Part shown: positions 18,087 to 29,102 of the stretch, one piece after another
How positions within the stretch are numbered: position 1 is the stretch's first letter
Layout of the letters: every line of letters begins with the position of its first letter
Origin: Pseudaquabacterium pictum
GTDB lineage: Bacteria > Pseudomonadota > Gammaproteobacteria > Burkholderiales > Burkholderiaceae_C
Direction of reading: 5' to 3'
Assembly (NCBI RefSeq): GCF_005403045.1
Contig: NZ_BJCL01000001.1
Span: 248,001 to 312,000, forward strand
Length of the DNA stretch: 64,000 bases
Notes under the pieces: model-generated
What the model saw: only the letters and a program-made list of their open reading frames with translations
Databases searched by the model: none
What the model was told of the DNA's origin: nothing
Program-made: the position numbers and the translations under genes

Positions 18087-20885
18087 ATGAGCGATGCCAA
18101 CACCCCCCTGCCCACGCTGCTGCTGGTTGACGGATCCAGCTACCTGTACCGGGCGTACCACGCCATGCCCGACCTGCGCAGCCCGGACGGCTTTCCCACC
18201 GGCGCCATCCACGGCCTGGTGGCGATGATGAAGCGCCTGCGCGACCAGATCATCGGCAGCGGCCCCGGCGGCCATGCGGCCTGCGTGTTCGACGCCTCCG
18301 GCCCCACCTTCCGCGATGCCTGGTACGACCAGTACAAAGCCCAGCGTGCGCCCATGCCCGACGACCTGCGCACCCAGATCGCGCCCATCCACGAGGTGGT
18401 GCGCCTGCTGGGCTGGCCGGTGCTGGAGGTGCCCGGCATCGAGGCCGACGACGCCATCGGCACGCTGGCCCGGGTGGGCGCGGCCGCCGGCCACCAGGTG
18501 GTGATCTCCACCGGCGACAAGGACCTGGCCCAGCTGGTGAACGAGCGCGTCACGCTGATCAACACCATGAGCAACGAGCGGCTGGACATCGCCGGCGTGG
18601 TCGCCAAGTTCGGCGTGGCGCCGGACCGGATCATCGACTACCTGACCTTGATCGGCGACACGGTGGACAACGTGCCGGGCGTCGACAAGGTCGGTCCCAA
18701 GACAGCGGTGAAATGGCTGGCCGAACACGGCAGCCTCGATGGTGTGATGGCCGCGGCCAACGGCATCAAGGGCGTGGCCGGCGAGAACCTGCGCAAGGCC
18801 CTGGACTGGCTGCCCCAGGGCCGCCGCCTGGTGACGGTGGTGACCGACTGCGACCTGTCGGCCCACATCGCTGGCTGGCCGGCGGTGGAGGCGCTGGCGC
18901 TGCAGCCGGTCAACCGCGAGGGCCTGCTCGATTTCTACCAGCGCTATGGTTTCAAGGCCTGGCGCAAGGAGCTGGAAGCCGAGCTGGGCGTGGGCGGCAG
19001 CGTGGCGGTGACCACGCCGGGTCTGTTCGACGCCGACGGCACCGGCGCCGAGCCTGCCAAGCCCGACAACAGCACGCTGGCGCGCAGTTACGAGACGGTG
19101 CTGGACGCCGACCGCCTGGCCGCCTGGCTGGAACGGCTGCAGGCCGCGCCGCTGGCCGCGCTGGACACCGAGACCGACAGCCTGGACCCGATGCGCGCCC
19201 GCATCGTCGGCATCAGCTTCGCGGTGCAGCCGGGCGAGGCGGCCTATGTGCCGGTGGCGCACGACTACGCCGGCGCGCCCGACCAGCTGCCGCTGGACGC
19301 CGTGCTGGCCACGCTGAGGCCCTGGCTGGAGGATGCCGCCGCGCCCAAGGTGGGCCAGAACATCAAGTACGACACCCATGTGCTGGCGAACCACGGCATC
19401 AGCGTGCGCGGCTGGCAGCACGACACCCTGCTGGAAAGCTATGTGTTCGAGGCCCACCTGACGCACAGCCTGGAGAAGCTGGCCGAGCGCCACCTGGGCC
19501 GCCGGGGCCTGAGCTACGAAGACCTGTGCGGCAAGGGCGTCAACCAGATTCCATTCAGCCAGGTCGACATCGAACGCGCCACCACCTACAGCGGCGAGGA
19601 CAGCGAGATGACGCTCCAGGTGCACCAGGTGCTGCACCCGCGGGTGGCCGCGGTGCCCGGGCTGCTGCATGTCTACCGCGCCATCGAGATGCCGGTCTCG
19701 CTGATCCTGCAGCGCATCGAGCGCCATGGCGTGCTGGTGGATGCCGGCGTGCTGGCCCAGCAGAGCCACCAGCTGGCCGAGCGCATGATGCAGCTGGAGC
19801 AGCAGGCCTACGAGATCGCCGGCCAGCCGTTCAACCTGGGCAGCCCGAAGCAGATCGGCGAGATCCTGTTCAACCGCCTGGGCCTGCCGGTCAAGAAGAA
19901 GACCGCCTCCGGCGCGCCCAGCACCGATGAAGAGGTGCTGCAGGAATTGGCGGCCGACTACCCGCTGCCGGCCCGCATCCTGGAGCACCGCAGCCTGGCC
20001 AAGTTGAAGGGCACCTACACCGACAAGTTGCCGCTGATGGTGAACCCCGCCACCGGCCGGGTGCACACCAACTATGCGCAGGCGGTGGCGATCACCGGGC
20101 GGCTGTCCAGCAACGATCCCAACCTGCAGAACATCCCCATCCGCACGGCCGAGGGCCGGCGGGTGCGCGAGGCCTTCATCGCGCCGCCGGGCCATGTGAT
20201 CGTGTCGGCCGACTACAGCCAGATCGAACTGCGCATCATGGCCCACATCAGCGGCGACCCCGGTCTGACACGTGCCTTCGCCGAGGGGCTGGACGTGCAC
20301 AAGGCCACCGCCGCCGAGGTGTTCAACACCACGGTGGACGCGGTGACCAGCGAGCAGCGGCGCTACGCCAAGACCATCAACTTCGGCCTGATCTACGGCA
20401 TGGGCGCCTTCGGCCTGGCGCAAAGCCTGGGCATCGACCAGAAGATGGCGCGCGATTTCATCGACCGCTACTTCGCCCGCTTTGCCGGCGTGAAGCGCTA
20501 CATGGACGAAACCAAGGCCAGTGCGGCCGACAAGGGCTATGTGGAGACGCTGTTCGGCCGCCGCATCGAGCTGCCGGAGATCCGCGGCGGCAACGGCCCG
20601 CGCCGCTCCGGCGCCGAGCGCCAGGCCATCAACGCGCCGATGCAGGGCACGGCGGCCGACCTGATCAAGCTGGCGATGATCGCGGTGCAGGGCGCGCTGG
20701 ACGCCGCCGGCAAGCGCACCGCGATGGTGATGCAGGTGCACGACGAACTGGTGTTCGAGGTGCCCGACGACGAGCTGCCCTGGGTGCGGGAGCAGGTGCC
20801 GGCACTGATGGCCGGCGTGGCGCAACTCAGCGTGCCGCTGCTGGCCGAAGTCGGAATTGGCCCGAACTGGGAGCAGGCCCACTAG
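18087..20885 (+). CDS. polA: DNA polymerase I
   Basis: This 932-residue enzyme has all three domains. A 5'-3' exonuclease (about 1-290) includes GIEADDAIGTLA and STGDKDLAQLV. A 3'-5' proofreading domain (about 340-530) keeps DTETDSLDP, GQNIKYDTHVL and the YSGED motif, so proofreading should be active. The polymerase domain (about 560-932) has motif A VSADYSQIELRIMAHISGD, the O-helix RRYAKTINFGLIYGMGAFG and motif C VMQVHDELVFEVPD. It fills repair gaps and removes Okazaki primers. The start ATG at 18087 fits the conserved LLLVDGSSYLYRAYHA start. The upstream open frame overlaps the lipoprotein gene and is not coding. Confidence 0.97.
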   Translation: MSDANTPLPTLLLVDGSSYLYRAYHAMPDLRSPDGFPTGAIHGLVAMMKRLRDQIIGSGPGGHAACVFDASGPTFRDAWYDQYKAQRAPMPDDLRTQIAPIHEVVRLLGWPVLEVPGIEADDAIGTLARVGAAAGHQVVISTGDKDLAQLVNERVTLINTMSNERLDIAGVVAKFGVAPDRIIDYLTLIGDTVDNVPGVDKVGPKTAVKWLAEHGSLDGVMAAANGIKGVAGENLRKALDWLPQGRRLVTVVTDCDLSAHIAGWPAVEALALQPVNREGLLDFYQRYGFKAWRKELEAELGVGGSVAVTTPGLFDADGTGAEPAKPDNSTLARSYETVLDADRLAAWLERLQAAPLAALDTETDSLDPMRARIVGISFAVQPGEAAYVPVAHDYAGAPDQLPLDAVLATLRPWLEDAAAPKVGQNIKYDTHVLANHGISVRGWQHDTLLESYVFEAHLTHSLEKLAERHLGRRGLSYEDLCGKGVNQIPFSQVDIERATTYSGEDSEMTLQVHQVLHPRVAAVPGLLHVYRAIEMPVSLILQRIERHGVLVDAGVLAQQSHQLAERMMQLEQQAYEIAGQPFNLGSPKQIGEILFNRLGLPVKKKTASGAPSTDEEVLQELAADYPLPARILEHRSLAKLKGTYTDKLPLMVNPATGRVHTNYAQAVAITGRLSSNDPNLQNIPIRTAEGRRVREAFIAPPGHVIVSADYSQIELRIMAHISGDPGLTRAFAEGLDVHKATAAEVFNTTVDAVTSEQRRYAKTINFGLIYGMGAFGLAQSLGIDQKMARDFIDRYFARFAGVKRYMDETKASAADKGYVETLFGRRIELPEIRGGNGPRRSGAERQAINAPMQGTAADLIKLAMIAVQGALDAAGKRTAMVMQVHDELVFEVPDDELPWVREQVPALMAGVAQLSVPLLAEVGIGPNWEQAH

Positions 20886-20891
20886 AGCCGT

Positions 20892-20978
20892 TAACCCCCG
20901 AAGCGCCTTCGGCGCTCACCCTCAAGGGGGCGGCCCCAGCGGCCCGGCCAAGCCGGTTCCGCGGCGCCCGCTTGGTTC
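20892..20978. repeat. Dispersed intergenic repeat of the Burkholderiales type, with hairpin
   Basis: The gap between the convergent polA and TIGR03084 genes holds a G/C-rich block. It begins with a nested hairpin: an outer CCCCC/GGGGG pair and an inner AGCGCC-TTC-GGCGCT. It continues with GGCGGCCCCAGCGGCCCGG and a second short inverted repeat (GGCCAAGCCGG region). I recall near-identical intergenic blocks scattered through genomes of Comamonadaceae and Rubrivivax-like bacteria. Its position after two convergent stops suits a terminator function. Only one copy lies in this window, so its repeated nature is from memory, not shown here. Confidence 0.6.
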
Positions 20979-20980
20979 GT

Positions 20981-21775
20981 TCAGTTCAGCGCCCGAGTGT
21001 GGCGCGTACCCGGTGCGGGCGGCGTCTCCGGCCCGCCGGCAAAGCACTGGGCCTTGGACATCCAGTCGGTGGCCACCGGGCCTGTCACCTTCAGGCTGGT
21101 GTCGGCCACGTTGCGGACCTGGGTGACGACCTGGCAGAACGCGTCGGCAGGGCCTTCGATGCGCTCGGTCTCGCTGGGCTCGCCGTAGGTCCACACCGCG
21201 CCCGACGGGGCGGTCAGCACCAGGTGCGGCATCGGCCCCGGGGGCGTCTGCTGGCGGGTGGCGTAGGTCCAGCCGAAGGTGTTGACGCCCAGCATCACGA
21301 TGTTCTGCACTCGGTCGGCGTTCTGGCGCACCACGCCCAGGTGGTCATAGACCTCCTGGCCATGGGCCCAGGTCTCCATCAGCCGGGCAGTGATCGACGA
21401 GCGGGCGCTCATGTCGGGGCCGGGCCACTTCAGCCGGGCCTTGGGGTCGGCCTGGGCGAAGGCGTCGGCCGTGGCCTGGAAGCCCTGGTGCCAGGCGTCG
21501 AGCAGCGGCCGGCCCGACAGCCCGTTGAAATGGCTGTTCTCGAACGCGCGCATGCCGCCCTGGTGGCTCTTGACGGCGGCGATGCGCTGCAGCAGCAGCG
21601 GCTCGTCGGTCAGCTGCAGGCCGGCCATCTGGTTCCAGAAGTGCAGATGCTGCAGCACCGCGTTGATGGTCCAGCCCTTGAACAGCGTGGGCTCGCTGAA
21701 CACCGCGGCATCGGCACCGTCGAGCAGGTTGAACAAGGCCTGGCTCTCGGCGCGGAAGTCGTCTGCTTGCTGCAT
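20981..21775 (-). CDS. TIGR03084 family (DinB-like) metal-binding protein
   Basis: This 264-residue protein has a four-helix DinB/maleylpyruvate-isomerase-type N-terminal domain, with WTINAVLQHLHFWNQM supplying a candidate His metal ligand and METWAHGQEVYDHLG another. The C-terminal part (about 180-255) resembles the SCP2/MDMPI C domain. It matches the TIGR03084 family, whose members are thiol-dependent isomerase- or transferase-like but have no proven reaction. It lies 37 bases downstream of bamC in the same direction. Confidence 0.8.
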   Translation of the reverse strand: MQQADDFRAESQALFNLLDGADAAVFSEPTLFKGWTINAVLQHLHFWNQMAGLQLTDEPLLLQRIAAVKSHQGGMRAFENSHFNGLSGRPLLDAWHQGFQATADAFAQADPKARLKWPGPDMSARSSITARLMETWAHGQEVYDHLGVVRQNADRVQNIVMLGVNTFGWTYATRQQTPPGPMPHLVLTAPSGAVWTYGEPSETERIEGPADAFCQVVTQVRNVADTSLKVTGPVATDWMSKAQCFAGGPETPPAPGTRHTRALN

Positions 21776-21812
21776 GCGCTTGTCTCCTGGGGGCCGGCGG
21801 GCGCCGGCCAGG

Positions 21813-22946
21813 TCACTTCAGTTCATCGATCAGCTTGCCGACGATGGTACGGGCCTGCGGGCTGTTGTCGGGGTTGCCGTCGGCCGTCTGCACCGTCACC
21901 TGCGACTTGGCGCCACTGGCCTTGACCAGCACCCGCACGCGCTGCGGCCGCGCGGCTTCCTTGTCGCCGCCGAACAGCTTGGAGAAGAAGCCCGGCTCGT
22001 CCTTGCCGGCCAGCTTGGGATCGACGTAGCGCACGAAGTAGATGCCGGCGCTGCGGTCGCGGTCTTCCACGGTGAAGCCGCTGCGGTCCAGCGCCAGGCC
22101 CACCTGGCGCCAGGCGCGGTCGAAGCCCTCGTCGATCTCCATCGCGGCGGTGGCCGGTATCGTGGTCACGCGGGCCTTGGCCGGTGCGGCCGGCGCGGCG
22201 GCCACCGTGGGCCGGGCGGTCTCTTCCTTGGCGCCCAGCTTGACCATCAGGCGCGACAGGAACTCGACTTCCAGCTCCGGGTCGCTGGGCCGGGGCTGCC
22301 ACACCGTGGCGTCCTTCAGCTCGCTGGTGTAGATCTCCTGCACGCCGCGGTGGCTGATGTAGACCTCGCTGCCGTTGGCGGTGCGCTCGATGCGGGTGCG
22401 GAAGCGGTCGCGCTCGGGGGTGGAGTACAGGTTCTCGATGACCCGGCCCAGGGTGCGGCGCAGCACGTCCTGCGGGATCTTGGCGCGGTTCTCGGCCCAG
22501 TCGGTCTCCATCAGGCCGATCTCGGGGTTGTCGACCGCCAGCGAGAAGCCGCGCTCCTGCCAGAAGCTGCGGATCAGCGGGTACAGCTTCTCGGGCGGCA
22601 GGCTGCTCACCAGCCAGCGGGTGTTGCCCTGGCGCTCGATGCGCATGTCGGCCACCGTGTTCGGCGCTACCACCGTCGGGGCGGCCTGCTGCGGCGCGTT
22701 CGGCTGGCGCAGGGTGGTCGCGCTGACCACGCCGGTCTGCGGCTGGTAGCGGCCTTCGCGGGCCAGCTGGCTCAGGTCGGGCGGCACCTCCAGCGGCGCC
22801 GTCTTCTGCGAACCGCCACGGTAGTCCACCTTGTCACCCGACATCAGGTTCTCGAACGACGAGCAACCGGCCAGCGACAGCGCCAGGCAGAGCGCCAGCA
22901 GCGGTGTGGTGGCCCGCAGGCGGGTGGGGGCGATGGGGGCATTCAC
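21813..22946 (-). CDS. bamC: Outer membrane protein assembly factor BamC
   Basis: This 377-residue lipoprotein is a BAM-complex accessory that helps insert outer-membrane barrels. The signal ends in LSLAGC. The extended N-terminal segment KVDYRGGSQKTAPLEVPPDL is the part that contacts BamD in E. coli. Two helix-grip domains follow, about 100-215 (NTRWLVSSLPPEKLYPLIRS) and 265-375, joined by an Ala/Pro/Thr linker. The start is GTG at 22946 with GGAGAC eight bases upstream; the nearby ATG is out of frame. It follows dapA by 108 bases, the classical dapA-bamC order also seen in E. coli. Confidence 0.93.
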   Translation of the reverse strand: MNAPIAPTRLRATTPLLALCLALSLAGCSSFENLMSGDKVDYRGGSQKTAPLEVPPDLSQLAREGRYQPQTGVVSATTLRQPNAPQQAAPTVVAPNTVADMRIERQGNTRWLVSSLPPEKLYPLIRSFWQERGFSLAVDNPEIGLMETDWAENRAKIPQDVLRRTLGRVIENLYSTPERDRFRTRIERTANGSEVYISHRGVQEIYTSELKDATVWQPRPSDPELEVEFLSRLMVKLGAKEETARPTVAAAPAAPAKARVTTIPATAAMEIDEGFDRAWRQVGLALDRSGFTVEDRDRSAGIYFVRYVDPKLAGKDEPGFFSKLFGGDKEAARPQRVRVLVKASGAKSQVTVQTADGNPDNSPQARTIVGKLIDELK

Positions 22947-23054
22947 GTGGCGGGTCTCCGGAAGGGGCGCGGGGGCATGGTGGCCCGCTGCAGGCAGCGG
23001 GCGGATGCAGGCTGGAAATCTCAGGCGGGAGTGTGGCGCAAGTCGGTACGGCGC

Positions 23055-23936
23055 TCAGAGCAGGCCGGCGTCGCGCAGCGCGGCGTCCACCAGCTGCTGG
23101 CCGGCCGGCGTCAGCGGCGTGATCGGCAAGCGCACATCGGGGCGGCCGCGGCCCAGGCGCGACAGGGCCCACTTGGCGGGGGCCGGGCTGGGCTCGCAGA
23201 ACAGCTGCTTGTGCAGCGCCAGCAGGCGCAGGTGGATGGCGCGGGCCGTGGCCACATCGCCGGCGATGGCGGCCATGCACAGCTCGTGCATCAGCCGCGG
23301 CGCCACGTTGGCGGTGACGCTGACGTTGCCATGCCCGCCCAGCAGCATCAGCGCCACGGCGGTGCCGTCGTCGCCGGAGTAGATCTTGAAACTGTCGGGC
23401 GCGTGCTTGATCAGCTGGGCCGCCCGCTCGATGTTGCCGGTGGCTTCCTTGATGCCGACCACGCCGGGCACCTGGGCCAGGCGCAGGGCGGTCTCGGGCT
23501 GCATGTCGGCCACGGTGCGGCCGGGCACGTTGTACAGCACCACCGGCAGGTCCACCGCCTCGGCGATGGCCTTGAAGTGCTGGTAGATGCCCTCCTGCGA
23601 GGGCTTGTTGTAGTAGGGCACCACCTGCAGCGAGCAGTCGGCGCCGACTTCCTTGCTGAACTTGGTGAGCTCGATCGCCTCGCGGGTGCTGTTGGCGCCG
23701 GCGCCGGCCATGATCGGCACCCGGCCCTTCGCATGCTCGACCGCCACGCGGATGATCTCGCAGTGCTCGTCGACGCTGACGGTGGGCGATTCACCGGTGG
23801 TGCCCACCACGCCAATGCAGTCGGTGCCCTCGGCGATGTGCCAGTCGATCAGGGCGCGCAGGCCGGGGTAGTCGACGCTGCCGTCCTCGTGCATCGGCGT
23901 GACCAGGGCGACGATGCTGCCAACAATGGGTTTCAT
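23055..23936 (-). CDS. dapA: 4-hydroxy-tetrahydrodipicolinate synthase
   Basis: This 293-residue TIM-barrel aldolase condenses pyruvate with aspartate semialdehyde, the first committed step to lysine and meso-diaminopimelate for peptidoglycan. The Schiff-base lysine is Lys163 (GIKEATGN). The active-site Thr46-Thr47 (GTTGES), Tyr109 region (VVPYYNKP), Tyr135 and Arg140 (LYNVPGR) are all present. The ATG at 23936 has AAGGAA a few bases upstream. A TAAAAT box 22 bases before the ATG suggests it has its own promoter although it lies in a longer same-strand run. Confidence 0.96.
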   Translation of the reverse strand: MKPIVGSIVALVTPMHEDGSVDYPGLRALIDWHIAEGTDCIGVVGTTGESPTVSVDEHCEIIRVAVEHAKGRVPIMAGAGANSTREAIELTKFSKEVGADCSLQVVPYYNKPSQEGIYQHFKAIAEAVDLPVVLYNVPGRTVADMQPETALRLAQVPGVVGIKEATGNIERAAQLIKHAPDSFKIYSGDDGTAVALMLLGGHGNVSVTANVAPRLMHELCMAAIAGDVATARAIHLRLLALHKQLFCEPSPAPAKWALSRLGRGRPDVRLPITPLTPAGQQLVDAALRDAGLL

Positions 23937-23958
23937 GCGGGTTCCTTGCGAATCGGCG

Positions 23959-23964
23959 ATTTTA
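23959..23964 (-). promoter_or_regulatory. Candidate -10 box for dapA
   Basis: TAAAAT on the minus strand is a five-of-six match to the -10 consensus in the 59-base gap between the methyltransferase stop and dapA. It would give a leader of about 16 bases that includes the AAGGAA ribosome binding site. No -35 box is evident. Confidence 0.45.
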
Positions 23965-23995
23965 GCCGGCGCCGTGGGGGCGGCCGGCGGGCGCG

Positions 23996-24571
23996 TCAGC
24001 CACCGCCAGCTGGCTGCAGGTGGTGGCGTGCCGGTCCTGCGCCGGCCTCCGCAGGCCGCACTGCCACCACCCGCTGCAGGAAACGCGGCGGGGCGTCGAG
24101 AAAGCCGTCCTCGTACGCGACGATGCGCAGGCTGGCGCAGCGGCTGAGCAGTTCTCCGGGCTGCAGCAGGAAATCCGGCCGCGACGGCTTGCCCACCGTC
24201 TGGTTGCCGTCTGCGAAGGTTTCGTAGATCAGCACACCGCCCGGCGCCAGGCTGGCCAGGATCTGCGGCCACAGCGGCCGCCACAGGTAGTGGGTGACGA
24301 CCACCGCCGCGAACTGCTGCCCGGGCAGGGGCCAGGGGCCCTGCTCGACATCGGCTTGCACCAGGGTGGCCGCGCCGGCCTGGGCCAGATCGGATGACGC
24401 GGCCAGGGCCGCCGGATCGCGGTCGATGCCGGTGGGGTGCAGGCCCAGGCCGGCCAGCCAGCGCAGGTGGCGGCCGCTGCCGCAGGCCAGGTCCAGCGCC
24501 GTGCCGCCGGCTGGCAGCAGGTGGGCCCAGCGCTGCAGCCAGAGAGAGGGCGCGCCGCTGCCGTGCATCAT
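23996..24571 (-). CDS. Class I SAM-dependent methyltransferase
   Basis: This 191-residue protein carries motif [19 protein letters not shown], an acidic end of strand 2 (IDRDP), a motif II region ([11 protein letters not shown]) and [19 protein letters not shown] as motif III. It lacks a substrate-recognition domain, so a small-molecule substrate is likely, but unknown. I place the start at the ATG at 24571 because it overlaps the stop of the preceding 41-residue gene as TGATG, a translational-coupling arrangement; an in-frame GTG at 24586 is the alternative. Confidence 0.8.
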   Translation of the reverse strand: MMHGSGAPSLWLQRWAHLLPAGGTALDLACGSGRHLRWLAGLGLHPTGIDRDPAALAASSDLAQAGAATLVQADVEQGPWPLPGQQFAAVVVTHYLWRPLWPQILASLAPGGVLIYETFADGNQTVGKPSRPDFLLQPGELLSRCASLRIVAYEDGFLDAPPRFLQRVVAVRPAEAGAGPARHHLQPAGGG

Positions 24572-24696
24572 CAGAAGCAGGCCCACACCCGGTTGGCCAG
24601 GTCGACCACCAAGTGCGGGCTGAGGTAGGCGCTGAACACCAGTGCCAGCGCGGCCAGCACCCCGGCCCAGGCCGCCAGGCGCACGGCAGGCTTCAT
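24571..24696 (-). CDS. Small single-pass membrane protein (41 residues)
   Basis: This short gene encodes a basic start, one hydrophobic helix ([20 protein letters not shown]) and a short tail ending NRVWACF. Its ATG overlaps the MFS stop as ATGA and its stop overlaps the next start as TGATG, so it is wedged between two coupled genes. That layout and the clean signal-anchor sequence argue for a real protein. It may be an accessory to the transporter; there is no direct evidence. Confidence 0.65.
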   Translation of the reverse strand: MKPAVRLAAWAGVLAALALVFSAYLSPHLVVDLANRVWACF

Positions 24697-25922
24697 GCCG
24701 CGGCCACCGCCGGCTGGCCGCGCGGGATGGGTTCTTCCCGCACCGGCAGGTTGGCCAGCGCGGCGAACACGCCCAGGGCGATGGCGATGCCCCAGACCAT
24801 GTCGTAGTTCCCGGTCAGGTCGTACAGCTTGCCTCCCATCCAGGCGCCCAGGAACGAGCCCACCTGGTGGCTGAAGAAGACGAAGCCACCCAGCATCGAC
24901 ATGTACTGCACACCGAAGATCTGCGCGATCACCGCATTGGTGGGTGGCACGGTCGACAACCACAGGAAGCCCATGGTGGCGGCGAAGATGTAGACGCTCA
25001 TCGGCGTCAGCGGCGCCAGCAGGAACAGGCTGATCACCACCGCCCGCAGGGCATAGATGCCCGACAGGATGTAGCGCTTGGGCATGCGCCCGCCCAGCCA
25101 GCCGGCGGTGTAGGTGCCGAACACGTTGAACAGGCCGATGAGCGCCAGCGCGGTGGTGGCCACGCCCGGGGCCATGCCGTGGTCCTTCAGGTAGCTGGGC
25201 ATGTGCACGCCGATGAACACCACCTGGAAGCCGCAGACGAAGTAGCCCGCCATCAGCCACTGGAAGCTGCGGTGGGCGAAGGCCTCGCGCACGGCCGAGC
25301 CCACGCTCTGCTGGAAGCCGGTGGCCGCCGCCTGTGCCGGCTCCTTCAACCCCACGGCCAGCGGCACGATGGCCAGCGCCAGGCAGCCCAGCACGAACAG
25401 CGCGTTCTGCCAGCCCCAGGTGCTGATCAGCCAGGTCTCCACCGGCACCATCAGGAACTGGCCGAACGAACCCGCCGCCGCGGCCACGCCCATCGCCCAG
25501 CTGCGCTTCTCAGCCGCCACGTTGCGGCCGATCACGCCGTAGACCACCGCATAGGTGGTGCCCGACTGCGCCATGCCCAGCAGCAGACCGGCCGAGCCGG
25601 TGAAGGCCAGGCCCGAGGTGGACAGCGCCATCAGCACCAGGCCCAGGCTGTAGAGCAGGGCGCCGACCACCAGCACCCGGTAGGCGCCGTAGCGGTCGGC
25701 CAGCATGCCGGCCACCGGCCCGGCGATGCCCCAGGCGATGTTCTGCACCGCGATGGCGAAGGCGAAGGTCTCGCGCGTCCAGCCGCGGTCCATGGTGACG
25801 GGCTGCAGCCACAGGCCGAAGCCGTGGCGGATGCCCATGCTGAGGGTGACGATGAACGCGCCGCAGACCAGCACCTGGGTCATCGACAGGCGTGGCACAG
25901 GTGTTGGGGCGGGCGTGGACAT
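24693..25922 (-). CDS. MFS transporter (monocarboxylate/oxalate-formate type)
   Basis: This protein of about 409 residues has 12 predicted membrane helices. The inter-helix motif GMLADRYGAYRVLVVG (helix 2-3 loop) and the repeated GGRMPKRYILSG in the second half are typical of major facilitators. GAFIVTLSMGIRHGFGLWLQP in helix 1 and the overall pattern resemble the monocarboxylate and oxalate/formate antiporter group, so a small organic acid is a likely substrate. The ATG at 25922 is preferred; in-frame ATGs at 25931 and 25940 are possible. It heads a coupled run with the 41-residue protein and the methyltransferase. Confidence 0.85.
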   Translation of the reverse strand: MSTPAPTPVPRLSMTQVLVCGAFIVTLSMGIRHGFGLWLQPVTMDRGWTRETFAFAIAVQNIAWGIAGPVAGMLADRYGAYRVLVVGALLYSLGLVLMALSTSGLAFTGSAGLLLGMAQSGTTYAVVYGVIGRNVAAEKRSWAMGVAAAAGSFGQFLMVPVETWLISTWGWQNALFVLGCLALAIVPLAVGLKEPAQAAATGFQQSVGSAVREAFAHRSFQWLMAGYFVCGFQVVFIGVHMPSYLKDHGMAPGVATTALALIGLFNVFGTYTAGWLGGRMPKRYILSGIYALRAVVISLFLLAPLTPMSVYIFAATMGFLWLSTVPPTNAVIAQIFGVQYMSMLGGFVFFSHQVGSFLGAWMGGKLYDLTGNYDMVWGIAIALGVFAALANLPVREEPIPRGQPAVAAA

Positions 25923-26011
25923 GGCGCGCATGCTACCCAAGCCACCCGGCGGCCCGGCTGCGCCGCTGCAGGTGGACTTTGCGTGCGTCGTCTGCCAGGA
26001 TCCCGCACACC

Positions 26012-26497
26012 ATGGCCAACGTCACTGTCACCGACCTGTGCCAGGTGCCGGCACACCGCGCCGCAGCTGCCGCACTGATCCACGGCGAGTTCTGGACCGA
26101 GGTGCCCGGCGCCAGCGCCGAGGGCATGGCCCGCCGCCTGCTGCAGGCCGACCGGCCCGACCGCATCCCGCTGTGCCTGGTGGCGTTGCAGGGCGGCCAG
26201 CTGGTGGGCGTGGTCAACCTGGTCGACAACGACGATGAAGACCACCCGGACTGGCACCCGTGGTTGGCCGGCATGGTGGTGGCGGCGCCCTGGCGGGGGC
26301 AGGGCATCGGCAGCCTGCTGGTGCGCACGCTGCTGCAGCGCGCACAGGCATTGGGCGTGCGGCGGGTCTACTTCGGCACCGATGGTCCGGGCTTCTACAC
26401 CCGGCTGGGTGCGGTGCTGCACCAGCCGGTGCGGGCGGATTTCTGCTTCATGCGCTTCGACCTGCCGCCCCAGGGCGCCCCGGAGGCCGGCTCCTAG
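26012..26497 (+). CDS. GNAT family N-acetyltransferase
   Basis: This 161-residue protein has the GNAT acetyl-CoA motif A as VVAAPWRGQGIGSLLVRTLL (RGQGIGS is the pyrophosphate loop) and a following YFGTDGPGFYTRLGA segment typical of motif B. The substrate is unknown. The ATG at 26012 gives the normal family length. Its TAG stop at 26495-26497 forms the first half of the likely parE -10 box, so the two genes touch without sharing a transcript obligatorily. Confidence 0.85.
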   Translation: MANVTVTDLCQVPAHRAAAAALIHGEFWTEVPGASAEGMARRLLQADRPDRIPLCLVALQGGQLVGVVNLVDNDDEDHPDWHPWLAGMVVAAPWRGQGIGSLLVRTLLQRAQALGVRRVYFGTDGPGFYTRLGAVLHQPVRADFCFMRFDLPPQGAPEAGS

Positions 26498-26500
26498 AAT
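26495..26500 (+). promoter_or_regulatory. Candidate -10 box for parE, overlapping the upstream stop codon
   Basis: TAGAAT perfectly overlaps the TAG stop of the acetyltransferase gene and ends eight bases before the parE ATG at 26509. The mRNA would begin at or within a base or two of the start codon, and there is no ribosome binding site. No clear -35 box is present. Confidence 0.45.
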
Positions 26501-26508
26501 CGCCGCCC

Positions 26509-28492
<1,984 letters not shown>

Positions 28493-28500
<8 letters not shown>

Positions 28501-29050
28501 GCCGGGTGGCGTCCAGGTGGAGCGGGTGCACCTGCGGCCCACGCTGCTCAGCGACCTGGACTTCGTGATCCAGGTAGAGACCGACAGCCACAACCTGCCG
28601 TTCATCACGCCCTGGGAGCGGCCGCAGCATGAAGGCGCGGTGCGCTTCCCCGACTTCCGCCACTTCATCATCGAAACCGGGCCGGCCTACACACCCACCG
28701 GCTTCGTCATCCTGCAGGGCTGCCGCAACCCGCACCGCAGCGTGGAGCTGAAACGCCTGGTGCTGCGCCACGACGGTCAGGGCCAGGGCCTGGGCCGGGC
28801 CACGGTGCGCCTGCTCAAGCAGATGGCCTTCCGTGACCTGCATGCCCACCGCTTCTGGCTGGATGTGAAGCTGCTCAACACCCGGGCGCAGACGCTGTAC
28901 CTGAGCGAGGGCTTTATCGAGGAAGGCCGGCTGCGCGAGAGCGTGCGCCTGACCGGCAATGCCGCGGACGGCTACGACAGCCTGGTCGTCATGAGCCTGC
29001 TCGACCGCGAGTACCAGGCCCGGGTGGCGCTGGGGCTGGAAGCCGCCTGA
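28493..29050 (+). CDS. GNAT family N-acetyltransferase (RimJ/RimL-like)
   Basis: This 185-residue protein starts inside the last codons of parE and is probably translated by coupling. It has the start VERVHLRPTLLSDLDFV and acetyl-CoA motif LKRLVLRHDGQGQGLGRATV (GQGLG). LNTRAQTLYLSEGFIEEGRLRES is very like the RimJ/RimL C-terminal signature (NxRAxxLYxxxGFxxEGxLR). It probably modifies a protein N terminus or an amine-containing small molecule; the substrate is not known. Confidence 0.85.
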
Positions 29051-29102
29051 AACGCCGCTGGCCGGGGGACACCCGGCCAGCGGCTTGGTGGTGCGGCAGC
29101 GA

